A stretch of DNA of 40,708 nt, taken from the NCBI RefSeq assembly GCF_000372725.1, contig NW_005199036.1:51599-92306 (forward strand), in the 5' to 3' direction. Every line of letters begins with the position of its first letter. Positions within the stretch are counted from its first letter, which is position 1. The stretch is from Emiliania huxleyi CCMP1516 (lineage: Eukaryota > Haptophyta > Isochrysidales > Noelaerhabdaceae). Positions 8,961 through 19,005 of this stretch are shown in pieces. The notes under the pieces were generated by a model. It saw only the letters and a program-made list of their open reading frames with translations. It had not been told where the DNA came from and did no database searches. The translations under genes and the position numbers were made by a program.

Positions 8961-9830
8961 CCCACGTGTCAGTCTGCCTGTGGTAGAAGAGACTGCCGGT
9001 GAGAAGTCGGAGGAAGGTCGCTAGTCGAGAGAGATCGCCAGTGGATAGGGAGTCCACCGTGCTGCGAGCCTGTCGCTGTCCCTTGTCAGGAGCAGGAGAA
9101 CTAGGAGAGCGCAACCAGTAGGAGGCCCGCGCTTGCCCCCGTGCCGCCGGGTGCAACCTGTCCTATACGAGAGAGGAATCCCTGGGACCCTGTCGTGAGG
9201 GTGAACCCTGCCCAGCCCCCCTCCGTGTCGCGATGCGCTCCCCGCTCCCGTTCCCCGGTGTCCCTGATCGTCCTTACAAGATCCTGCTCGTGCAGGTGGG
9301 GACCCTGTCCTTCTCCCACCCCTCGTTTGGCGTGCCCGTTGTATTTATTTATTTATTTATTATTGTTGGCAAATCAAGACACAGAGCTCACACAGAATCA
9401 CAGCGGGAGGATTGTCGTTCGATGCGCTTTTTTTTCCGCCTCCCTACTTTTGTCTTTTTTCCTGCCATGCCTCGTTTGGTTGTCTGTTTTCTTTATTTTT
9501 TGTCTGTTGCCAACAATGTACCTATAACTATTTCTTGTGCTCTCGTGCGATTTCGCGCCGGCCGAAAAGAAAGAAACAGGCCAAGCCAAACGAGAGGGAT
9601 GGGGGAGGAGGACAGGGTCCACACCTGCACGAGCAGGATTTTGGATGGACGACCAGGGGCACAGGTGGGGAAGGGACACGACAGGCTCGCAGCGCGGTGC
9701 ACGGTGGACTCCCAACTGCCCCAACTCCACTGGCGGTCTGGCGGTATCTCATCTCAGTCTAGCGACCTGCCTCCAGCTTCTCACTGGCAGTCTCTCGCAG
9801 CCACAGGCACACTGACACAGGGGTGGCAGG
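8961..9830. repeat. Large imperfect inverted (foldback) repeat
   Basis: The left arm (about 8961-9372) pairs with the reverse complement of the right arm (about 9507-9830). Shared blocks in order are GTGTCAG..GCCTGTGG, AGACTGCC.GTGAGAAG, AGGTCGCTAG, GGGAGTCCACCGTGC, GCTGCGAGCCTGTCG, ATCCTGCTCGTGCAGGTG, CCCTCGTTTGGC or TCTCGTTTGGC, and ATTGTTGGCAA. The arms are diverged, with insertions. The roughly 130-bp loop contains a TTTTTTTT run. It may be a non-autonomous foldback element or a degraded nested insertion. There are no convincing coding frames. Confidence 0.75.
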
Positions 9831-9963
9831 GGCGCCGGCCAGCGAGATGTGCCGCACGAATTCTTCTGCCAGCCAGAGTCGGAGGGAGCCTCCAGCTGGG
9901 CCATCCCTGCGCCTGGACGCTGCACGCACTCCCACCCGGCAGATTCACCACGATCGAGCTGTC

Positions 9964-11113
9964 ATGATGGCCGCCTCCATCCTGTCTGCCCTCCCTGCGG
10001 CGCCGCCCTCCCCGGGCCCGTGCGACATCTACGCCTCCGCCGGCACGCCCTGCGTCGCGGCGCACTCGATGACGCGCTCGCTCTTTGCAAACTACAGCGG
10101 CCCTCTCTACCTCGTGCAGCGATCCTCCGATCTGGCGTCCGACGTGGTGGTGGTCAAGGAGGGGCTTGCGGCGGTGGCCTCGCAGGATGCCTTCTGCGCT
10201 GGCACCAACTGCACGGTCACGCGAATCTTCGACCAGACCGAGCGCGGCAACCACCTCAACCGCGCGCCGTGGGGTGGCGCCAGCAAGCACTCGGAGAGGG
10301 GCGTCAACGCCGCGCGCCACAAGCTGTCCGTCGGCGGCCGCACGGTGTACGGCGCCTACTTTGAGGGTGGCATGGGCTACCGCTGCGACTCGACCTGGGG
10401 CGTCGCCACCGGAAACGAGCCCGAGACAATGTGCACGCGCCCCCCGGCCCTGCGTGGTGCCTGCCTGGCGGAGGAGCGCGAGAGAGGAGCGCCTCACGCC
10501 CCGACCCCGTGTGCCGCCTGCCTGGCGGAGGAGCCTCGAGAGAGGAGCGCCTCAAGCCCCGACCCCGTCTGCCGCCGCGCGCCCGCTCCGGCTCAGGTAC
10601 ATGGTAACGGCGGGCCGCCATTACAACGGAGGCTGCTGCTTCGACTATGGCAACGCCGAGATCGACGCGCTCGACCACGGCAAGGGTACGATGGAGGCGA
10701 TCTACTGGGGCGACTCGAAGGGCTGGAGCCGCGGGGCGGGCGACGGCCCGTGGGTGATGGCCGACATCGAGAATGGTCTGTGGGCGGGCAAGGACAAGGT
10801 GGAGGCGTCAAACACGCCCATCACAGGCGCCGAGTTTGTGACGGCGATGGTCAAAGGCGGCAGCAACGGCTTCGCCCTGCTCGGCGGCGACGCGACGCGC
10901 TCGGACGGCCTCAAGAAGCTGTACGAGGGCCCCCGCCCGCCAAAGTACCAGCCGATGAAGAAGCAGGGCGCCATCATCCTCGGAATAGGAGGCGACAGCA
11001 GCGACTGGGCGGTCGGAACATTCTACGAGGGCGTCGTGACGGCAGGGTACGCGTCGGACGCGACCGACAAGGCGGTGCACGCCAACATCGTCGCGGCGGG
11101 CTACGGCCGGTAG
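9964..11113 (+). CDS. GH54 alpha-L-arabinofuranosidase, catalytic domain
   Basis: The predicted enzyme removes terminal L-arabinofuranosyl residues from arabinoxylan-type polysaccharides. Family GH54 landmarks run through the protein: GPCDIYASAGTPCVAAHS, QDAFCAGTNC, DQTERGNHL, CCFDYGNAE, TMEAIYWGDS and GAIILGIGGDSSDW. The family nucleophile Glu (in MEAIY) and acid/base Asp (in IGGD) are both present. One GT-AG intron (10431-10596) joins ...ETM to YMVTAGRHYNGG in frame, giving 327 residues. That is the size of the catalytic domain alone, and no CBM42 domain follows. The N-terminus MMAASILSALPAA is only a weak signal peptide. An upstream in-frame ATG at 9847 adds no better one. The known family is mainly fungal and bacterial, so horizontal transfer is likely but untested. 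Confidence 0.92.
10431..10596 (+). repeat. GT-AG intron with an internal tandem duplication
   Basis: The 166-nt intron of the GH54 gene contains two near-identical copies of a unit of about 58 bp. The unit runs from GTGCCTGCCTGGCGGAGGAG through CGAGAGAGGAGCGCCTCA to CCCCGACCCCGT. The intron begins GTGCAC and the next exon begins GTACAT. Confidence 0.8.
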
Positions 11114-11617
11114 AGCTAGCAGCTACACACTCCGGGGGGGCTCCGAGGCACACAGCGGGACCGGCAGCGCTCTCCATGTCTACACTCGTTTAAGATCGTG
11201 TCGTATTGCACTCCCCGCGGTGCGCCGCCCCGCCCCGGGGCCCGGGGACACCCCCAGACAACCGAAAACATCAAAAATGCCAACACACTGTCAGAGAGAG
11301 AGGGTCGCGGACTCGCACCACCGGGCGCACACCGCGCGTGGCGACAGTGTCGGTGTCAATGTCGGTGCGCCCTGTGCGACACGCGCAGCACGAGAACCAC
11401 AAAAGAGAACGGAGAGTCAGACGAGAGCTCTCGAGCCTCGACTGCACATCCGAATGGGGATGGGGGGCACACGGGCGCATGCAACTCGGCGTTCAAGCTG
11501 TGCACAGAATCGGCGCGCCCCCACGCACATGCACACGCACATGTGCGGAGTGTGTGAGGAGACTGGAGAGGGAGTGATGCACTAGAGCCCTCCAAAAAGA
11601 TCGTCCCTCGAGCGCGA
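11114..11617. other. Convergent intergenic region
   Basis: Between the GH54 gene (+) and the TIR-like fragment (-). It holds a run of CA-rich sequence (11521-11545) and no domain that I recognise. The overlapping open frames near 11200-11580 have no conserved features. Confidence 0.5.
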
Positions 11618-12215
11618 CTACACGCGGTCGACTTGCGGCGGTGGCGCCGCCTTGTCCAATTCCTCGGTGTCGGAGGAGAGACGGCTCGTCGACGGCTCGT
11701 CCGAGCATGTCGGACGCTCGTCTCCCCCGACCAGCAGCACGCCCGCGTCGCCCGCGTCGCCCTTGACCGGCTTGACCGAAGGGCCTGCAGAGCTGGAGCC
11801 TGAGGCGGAAGGCTCGGCCAGCGTCGAGGAGGAGCGCCTCTTCCGGCGAGGCGAAAGTGACTCGGACACGGTGCGACTGAGCTCACGCACGGACCCCTTT
11901 CGAGCGCGACTCGGGGTGGCGCCGAGCACCTTCGCCAAAAGGGCAAGGGACACCTACGATTCGACTCCCAGGCAATTCTCTTGGCCTGAATGCCGGAGAC
12001 ACGGCGAGGCGGGGGACGCGCGCGCCTCGCGGTGCAGACCCGGGAAGCATGCGACGGCGAGGTCGCGGTAGATACCGGAAGCAACCAGCTCTTGCGGTGT
12101 GGTCTCAAAAAATCGCGCAAAGGCGCAGCCGTCGCGGTCCGGGTCGTTCTCGTGCGCCATGACGATGGGTAGCCCTCGGGCGATCCTTTGCGACATATCC
12201 TTGGCAGTCAGTGTC
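11618..12215 (-). CDS. C-terminal part of a TIR-like module protein
   Basis: Two exons can be joined. The first encodes IARGLPIVMAHENDPDRDGC, then ARFFETTPQELV and GIYRDLAVACFPGLHRE. A GC-AG intron (about 11956-12017) follows, and the next exon continues VSLALLAKVLGATPSRAR. The pattern of HENDP..GC.F.RFF.TTPQ.L followed by VSLALLAKALGAT is one I associate with TIR-like modules in algal multidomain proteins. That is from memory and unverified. A Ser/Pro-rich tail ends at 11618. The 5' part is unclear: an overlapping frame at 12105-12467 encodes a possible signal peptide and a Cys-rich stretch. The gene may therefore be truncated, or its upstream exons unrecognised. Confidence 0.5.
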
Positions 12216-12594
12216 CGCAGAACAGGGTTCAGGGACCCCGCCGGTGTTGGGCTCACAGTCACAGCCGTCGTTTGCGCCCATCCAATGAACTGGACAGCCC
12301 AAAACGAAGTCGCAGATGGAATCGGAGGAGGCGGGGGGTGAGGGTGGCTGCGCCAAGCATGGCAGTAATGATGGCGGCAGCGGCGGAGGCAGCAGTGCCG
12401 CCGTCGCCCCGATCCCAAGCGCGAGGAGGGGGAGCATCGATGACGGGTCGCGCGCCCGCTTCGCCAAAGCAGTAGGCCTTGCGCGGCCAAATCACGCTGC
12501 GATGTCGAAGTCGCCGACGCCCCACACAGGCCAAGCAATTGCCTAATAAGTTGCGAAACCCGGCGGCGGGCAGTCTTGAGTTTTTCGGTCTGCA

Positions 12595-12824
12595 ACGGAG
12601 AGCAGATTCCCTCCGAGATCCCGCCTTTTCTTTCCCCCCCTTCCCATTCCTCTTTGTCAGTTTTTAGTTTTTCTTGGCCTTATCCGTGGAGAGGAACCCC
12701 ACACTGGCTAATGTGCACTGGTCATAAACTCAGTCTCCCTCTCTCTCTCTCTCTCGGCTGTCTCTCTCTCTCTCCGTCCGCGGCACAGGGACACTCTCGC
12801 GCGCGCCCTCCGTGCCGGGTCGCG
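12595..12824. other. Short gene-poor stretch with (CT)n
   Basis: Between two minus-strand genes. It contains a pyrimidine-rich section (12617-12680) and interrupted CT dinucleotide runs (12736-12778). It would be the 3' flank of the gene at 12825-14189. I see no gene in it. Confidence 0.5.
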
Positions 12825-14189
12825 CTAGGGGCAGTCGCAGAGGCCGCCCTCCAGATTGGGCTCTCCGACAAAGAAGCAAGCGCCGCGGCCCGCCGGCGAG
12901 GAGGAATCGCCGTAGCACGCCGGGGTGGACGGGCCGCACCGGCTGCAGCGGTGCGCGCTGTTGCCAGCGCCGGGCGAGCAGGGCGTCCCGTCGCAGGCGT
13001 TGCACGAGCAGGTCTTCGAGGAGCCGGTGAAGGCGATCTTGGGCGCCACGCTCACGCTGACGGGCGGCTTGTAGGAATCGAACCAGCCTAGGGGGGATCC
13101 GCCGCCGCCGCCGCCGCCGCCACCCGACGGCGCCTTGGCAGCCGCTTCTCGGACGGGCTGGCTGTGCGCCGACTTCGGGGCGGGCGTTGCCGTCGCCCAC
13201 TCCGCCTCGGCCAGGCGCAAGCCGTCATCCCCAAAGCCCGTCGGGGGCGATGGCGGCGACGGAGGAGGCGGCGGAGGCGCGGGGGGCGGCGGCGGCGGCT
13301 TTGAAGCACGGTGCGGCCCCCACTGCTTGGCGGCGGCGGCGCCGCCGAAGCGTCCTCCGCCGCCGAAGCGTCCTCCGCCGCCGAAGCGGCCTCCGCCGCT
13401 GCCGCTGGCAAAGCGGCCTCCGCCGACGGGGCGGGCCCCGCCGTAGGAGTAGAAGTAGGAGTATTCGTACTGCGAGCTGTCTGTGAGGTCTGCGGTCACC
13501 CCTCCGCTCTCCTTGGAGGCAGAGGCGATGGCAGCGGCGGCCGCCTTGTCGCCCACGCCGACGGTGACTGGCACGTTCGTCTCGACCTTGACCTCCATCA
13601 GCGTGAAGAAGCCGTCAAAGTCGCGAGCAGCGGCGCCGGACGCGTCGGTCGCGGCCGCAGCGTCGGCGGAGGCCAAAGCAGAGTCGGCTAGAGGTCGCCG
13701 CGCTGCGCTGGAGGTCGCCGCGCTGGAGGTCGCCGCGAGGCCTCGCTCCTTCTCAGGAGGCGGCACTGCGCGGACTCCGAGCCGGGAGCCTCCATCGTAG
13801 TAGCCGGCGCCGTAAGAGCCCGCAGAATAATAGGACGCAGCTGCCGCGCCGTATGAGTAGCCCTTCTGCCGCCGCCAGGCCGGCCGCCTCCTGCCCTGCC
13901 CCTTTCCGTGCGCCTTTCCGCTGACAGACTTTGCATACTCCAGTGCGAGCTGGGCGGGCTTGTCGCCGACTCCGACGGTAGTCTTGACGTTCGTTTTGAC
14001 ATCCGTCTTGGCGAACAGGAATCCGGCGTCGAAGAGGCGGGCGCGGGTGCTGTTTGCCCGGCCGTCTCCTCCTTGCAGCAGAGGCGGCCACGCGCGAAAT
14101 GACACGGAGAGGAGGGCGAGCGAGAGGAGGAGGAGGGCAGCTGCGGCTGGCGCCCGGGCGCGCGGAGAGAGCGGCGGTGTGGCAATCAT
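12825..14189 (-). CDS. Signal-anchored low-complexity Cys-rich protein
   Basis: A single 454-residue frame from the ATG at 14189. A hydrophobic segment near residues 13-35 (APAAAALLLLSLALLSVSF) is a signal peptide or type II anchor. Two internal repeats share a T/V-rich motif: KTNVKTTVGVGDKPAQLALEYA near residue 65 and ETNVPVTVGVGDKAAAAAIA near residue 200. A related short PPVSVSVAPKIAF lies near 375. Between them are Tyr/Ser/Gly-rich runs (SYYSAGSYGAGYYDGG), GGGRFGG repeats and a polyproline linker. The C-terminus (about residues 385-454) has about ten Cys (CSCNACDGTPCSPG, then CSRCGPSTPACYG). No family is recognised. The architecture suggests an extracellular structural, wall or scale protein. 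It shares a 100-bp divergent promoter interval with the RCC1-HECT gene. Confidence 0.7.
   Translation of the reverse strand: MIATPPLSPRARAPAAAALLLLSLALLSVSFRAWPPLLQGGDGRANSTRARLFDAGFLFAKTDVKTNVKTTVGVGDKPAQLALEYAKSVSGKAHGKGQGRRRPAWRRQKGYSYGAAAASYYSAGSYGAGYYDGGSRLGVRAVPPPEKERGLAATSSAATSSAARRPLADSALASADAAAATDASGAAARDFDGFFTLMEVKVETNVPVTVGVGDKAAAAAIASASKESGGVTADLTDSSQYEYSYFYSYGGARPVGGGRFASGSGGGRFGGGGRFGGGGRFGGAAAAKQWGPHRASKPPPPPPAPPPPPPSPPSPPTGFGDDGLRLAEAEWATATPAPKSAHSQPVREAAAKAPSGGGGGGGGGSPLGWFDSYKPPVSVSVAPKIAFTGSSKTCSCNACDGTPCSPGAGNSAHRCSRCGPSTPACYGDSSSPAGRGACFFVGEPNLEGGLCDCP
13352..13434. repeat. Coding GGRFGGG repeat
   Basis: Tandem 15-bp units (GCCGCCGAAGCGTCC and variants) encode GGRFGGGGRFGGGG in the anchored Cys-rich protein. 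They sit next to polyproline coding sequence at 13250-13310. The units are in frame, so they could change length without breaking the gene. Confidence 0.75.
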
Positions 14190-14289
14190 CGGCCCCAAAA
14201 GTGGCGCCGACTAGCTGTTGGTCTTGCGGTTCGTTATTCTCAATTTTCTTTTCTTTGGCTTTACCAGTCTCGGGCATTTTTCATCACGG
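14190..14289. promoter_or_regulatory. Divergent promoter interval
   Basis: Only 100 bp separate the start codons of the minus-strand Cys-rich protein (14189) and the plus-strand RCC1-HECT gene (14290). The interval is notably A/T-rich for this window (CAATTTTCTTTTCTTTGGC), so it very likely holds both promoters. No specific element can be named. Confidence 0.5.
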
Positions 14290-17200
14290 ATGGAAGAAGA
14301 CCCGGAGCCGCGCGAGCCGCCAGCCGAGGCTTTTGTCTGCGGCGCGAACGAGTCTGGCCAGCTCCTCGGCGGGCCGGTCTGCGACGCGCTGCTTAGTCCG
14401 GTGCCGCTGCTGCTTCCCGGCGTGCGTGTCGCTCGCGTGTCGCTCAGCCTGAGCCACGCACTGCTGCTCTCGGATGAGGGCACCGTCTTTTCGGTCGGCG
14501 ACAACTATTGCGGCCAGTGCGGAGTGCACAGCCCGGAGCAGATCACGTCGCCGCTCCGGATCGAGGCGCTCAATACCAAGGCGGTCGCGACCGTCGCCGC
14601 GGGCGCGCAGCACTCAGCCGTCGTCACCTCGGACGGCGAGCTGCTCACCTTTGGCGCCAACGACCACGGCCAGGGCGGCCACGGCGACGGAGGCGCGCTC
14701 GACGTCCGCAGGCCTCGCCTCGTCCACCTCGGCGCTGTGGCGGACGTGTCTTGCGGCGGCGCCTTCACGATCTTGATCGACCGCGAGGCGGTGCTCTGGG
14801 GCTGCGGCTCCAACGTGCACGGGGAGCTCGGCACCGCACCGCCGCACACACGCCTCGCGGGGGTCGCGGCCCTGACGAGTGTTGCCACTCCGCAGGCGTC
14901 GGCGACTTTGAGGGCAGGGCCGCCCCGACACGGCTCGCCTCGCTCTCCGCAACGCCAATGCGCTCCGTCGCGGCCGGAGAGAGGCACGCCGTCGCAGTCT
15001 CGATTGCAGGCGACGTCTACGCGTGGGGATCGCGCCGTCACGGTGCGTTCGGCCTCCCGCTCCTAGCTCACGCCCACCACACGCCCACCACACGCCCACC
15101 ACACGCCCACCACACGCCCACCACACGCCCACCACACGCCACCACACGCCCACCACACGCCCACGACACGCGCACCGTTCGGCCTCCCGCTCCTAGCTCA
15201 CGCCCACGACGCGCCCACAACGCGCGTCCCGCAGGCGCGCTCGGCCTCCCGCTCCTGGCCGGCTCGGAGGCGCGCGGCCTGCCCACACCCCGTGCGGTGC
15301 CTGCGCTGCGCGGCCGCCGCGCTGTGGCCGCCGCGTCCGGCTCCGACTGGGCGATGGCGCTGCTCGAGGACGGGAGCGTCTACTGCTGGGGCAAGGGCGT
15401 CCAGCCGCGAGGCGGCGGCGGCGGGGCGAGGGGCGAGGGCGGAGGCGAGCCCCCCTCGCCGCGGAGGCGCGCTCTCTCCGCAGAGGCGCTCAGCTCGGCC
15501 GCGGGCGCCGCTCCGTCTGGCACCGCCACGCCGCAGCTGCTCGAGCTGCCGGCCAGCTGCACCGCCGTGGCGGCCGGCCGCTCGCACGGCCTCGCGCTCT
15601 GCGGCGGAGGCGACGCCGCCGTCTACTCGTGGGGCGTCGGCGACTACGGCCAGCTCGGGGCCGGAGCTGCGCTGGAGCGGCCACACGCGGAGCGGCTGCC
15701 TCTGCCGCTCGGCGTCGCGCCTCGCTGCGTCGCTGCGGGCGGCTACGGCAGCGCTGTCCTCGTCGGGCGACACTTCCTAGACACTTCCTAGACACTTCCT
15801 AGACACTCACTTCCTAGGCAGCGCTGTCCTCGTCGGGCAGGCGGCGGGCGAGCTGGGGCCGCCGCAGCCTCCCGCCCTCTCCGCCGGGTCTGCCCTCTGC
15901 CTCGCAGACGGCCGCCGGTGGGGCGAGCTCGCCGAGCGGGTGGGCGCTGTCTTCGCGTCGCCGGCGCTGCTGGCCGCGTGCTTCGGCGCGGCGGACGGGT
16001 CGTACGACCCCGCGGCGCTCGAGGCGACGTACGTGACGCTGATGCGCACGTACGAGGCTGCGCCTCCCGTGGTTGCGGCCCTGCGCGCCTCCATCCCGCG
16101 CCTGCTCTCGCACCTCGGCGGCGAGATCGAGGCGGCGCAGGGCGCGCAGACGGTCGCGCTGCTGGCGCTCCTCCGGAACCGCGCTCCGGCCATGTCCAGG
16201 ACACGCGCGCGACATGTCCGAGACATGTTGCACAGGCGCTGCTCCAGAACCCGCTCCTCTCCCACTCGAGCGAGGAGGCGCACGCGCTGACCCTCGCGGG
16301 CCGGCTCGCCTACCTCTCGCCGCCTAGACACTTCCTACACACTTCCTACACACTTCCTAGACACTCACTTCCTAGGCTCGCCTCCCTCTCGCCGCCGGCC
16401 TCGCGCCGGGCGGCGGAGCTCCTCTCGGCGGCGCCGAACGAGGTGCTCGGCGGGCGCGTCGTCCGCCCGCTCCGAGAGCTGCTCGAGCGGCTCTTCTGCC
16501 GCGGCGGGTCCCTCGCCGCCCTCACAGAGCGAGTGGCGCCCGTCGTCGGCACACTCTCGCTCGCGCGAGACGCGTCTGCGCTCGCCGCCGCGCGCGGGTT
16601 GCCCGCCGTCCCCGCGGCCGAGTTTCGCTGCGCGGCCCTGTCGGAGCGGCTGTGCGCCGTCCCGACGCAGCAGCTTCCCAACGGCACACACCAGCAGACC
16701 GGCCCGTCCGGGCTGCAGCGAGACTACGCGGCTTGGGCGCAGGGCGAGGCCGGCTTTACCTTCTGCTCGCAGCCGTGGCTCTTCTCGGTAGCGGCCAAGG
16801 GCAAGCTGCTGCAGCTGGAGGCTGCGCTGCGCATGCAGCACAGCCAGCAGGTCGCGCTTCGCCACTCGCTCTTTGGGCCGCAGCCGCGGCTGGGCATCGG
16901 CGCAAAGCGCGGCGCGCTGGCCTGGCTCCCCGCCGACGTGGCTGCTTTGGAGCGCGGTCGCGAGGCTGTGCACGGCGCATCTTCACACCTCTGCCGGTGG
17001 GCAGGTGGCTGCCGCGGATGCGGCGGCGCCGTTTCTGGTGCTGCGCGTCCGGCGCGCGAGCCTCGTCGAGGACGCTCTGGAGAGCCTCGCGGGCAACACG
17101 CCTCTCTCGCTGCTCAAGCCGCTGCGCGTGGTCTTTGTCGGCGAGGAGGGCATCGACGAGGGCGGTCTCCGGAAGGAGCTCTTCCAGCTGCTCATCGAGG

Positions 17201-18238
17201 CGCTCTTCACGGGAGGGTACGGGCTCTTCGTGTGGAACGAGGAGGTGCGCTGCTTCTGGTTCTCAAGGGACAGCCTCGCGCAGGAGGGCGCGGCGGACTA
17301 CTTGCTCGTCGGCCTCGTCGTCGGCCTCGCCATTCACAACGGCACCGTCCTCCTCCTCGACAGGCTCCACACCCCTGGCCCTCGCCCTCGCCCTGACCCT
17401 GGCCCTGGCCCTGGCCCTAGGCATCATCCTCGATCTCAAGGTGCCGACGCTGCTCTTCAGCCAGGTCCTCGGCGAGCCCTCCGCCTCGCTCGAGTCGCTG
17501 AAACAGGTCGACCCCGAGCTCGCGCGCGGGCTGGCCCAGCTGCTCGAGTTCGACGGCGACGTCGAGGTCACCTTCATGGCCACCTTCACCGTCGCGGCCA
17601 CAGCGTGCGGCGAGCCAAAGACTGTGGAGTTGTTGCCTGGCGGTGCCGACCGGCCTGTGACCAACGAGAGCCGCGAGGAGTACGTCCGCTTGGTGGTGGA
17701 GCACATCCTGCTCACCGGGGTCCGGCCCGCCTTTGACGCCTTCCGGCGCGGGCTGCTCACGCTGTGCGACGGGCCGGCGCTCTCCTTCCTCTCGCCGGAG
17801 GAACTGGAGGAGCTGGTCTGCGGCACGCCGCACCTCGACTTTGCGGCTCTGCAGGCTCGCCCCGCTCGCCCGCTCGCCCCCTCGCCCCCTCCCGGCCTCC
17901 CTCCAGCGGCACGTGCCTGGGTGCAGGCGAACACCAGGTACGACGGCTTTCGGGAGACGGATGTGACGGTGAAGCACTTTTGGGAGGTTGTGCACGCCTA
18001 CTCGACAGACGAGAAGCGCGCCCTTCTGGCTTTCGCGACGGGTTGCGACCGCGCGCCCGTGGGCGGGCTCGGCAAGCTCAAGCTGATCCTGCAAAAGTCA
18101 GGCCCAGACTCGATGGCACTGCCGCACTCGCACACCTGCTTTAACCTTCTCGCGATGCCCGCCTACACCAGTCGTGGCAAGATGCGCGACCGGCTGGGCA
18201 TCGCCATTCACAACGCGAAGGGCTTTGGCCTGCAATGA
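14290..18238 (+). CDS. RCC1-repeat HECT E3 ubiquitin ligase (small-HERC type)
   Basis: The N-terminal half carries RCC1 repeats (VCGANESGQLLG, FSVGDNYCGQCG, TFGANDHGQGG, WGCGSNVHGELG, YSWGVGDYGQLGAG). A helical linker follows, then a HECT domain from about LKPLRVVFVGEEGIDEGGLRKE to the end. The catalytic Cys lies in LPHSHTCFNLL (codon 18137-18139), and the C-terminus is intact (AIHNAKGFGLQ). The layout matches HERC4-type ligases, which pass ubiquitin through a Cys thioester. Introns: 14831-14895, 15043-15234, 15748-15817, 16165-16235, 16304-16375, 16965-17004, 17342-17420, 17855-17926. All are GC-AG except 15043-15234 (GT-AG). Removing them gives exactly 1095 codons before the TGA. A Gly/Arg-rich stretch (15400-15485) might be a further intron. 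Small HERC proteins are about 1050 residues long. Confidence 0.9.
15043..15260 (+). repeat. Intron with tripled exon start and CCACACGCC array
   Basis: The segment TTCGGCCTCCCGCTCCTAGC occurs at 15048 and again near 15179, both inside the intron. It occurs a third time as CTCGGCCTCCCGCTCCTGGC (15240) at the start of the next exon. Tandem CACCACACGCC units lie between the first two copies. The intron 15043-15234 is 192 nt, GT-AG. Confidence 0.85.
15748..15838 (+). repeat. 70-nt intron with exact 21-bp exon-start duplication
   Basis: Bases 15748-15768 and 15818-15838 are identical (GCAGCGCTGTCCTCGTCGGG plus C). TAGACACTTCC units separate them. The frame is kept only if the intron starts at the first copy (GC) and ends at CCTAG|, so the intron's first 21 bases equal the downstream exon's first 21. 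Confidence 0.9.
16304..16396 (+). repeat. 72-nt intron with 21-bp exon-start duplication
   Basis: GCTCGCCTACCTCTCGCCGC at the intron start is repeated as GCTCGCCTCCCTCTCGCCGC at 16376, the first bases of the next exon, with one mismatch. Between them are four TA(G/C)ACACTTCC units. The boundaries are GC-AG. Confidence 0.88.

Positions 18239-19005
<767 letters not shown>

Noticed and set aside
8539..9156. Minus-strand frame rich in Cys-Val repeats
   Set aside because: The repeat is only the translation of the (AC)n microsatellite. The rest is in the foldback repeat.
14218..14289. Upstream ATG extension of the RCC1-HECT protein
   Set aside because: It would add a hydrophobic A/T-rich N-terminus (VLRFVILNFLFFGF) coded by the likely promoter. 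The ATG at 14290 directly before the RCC1 part fits better.
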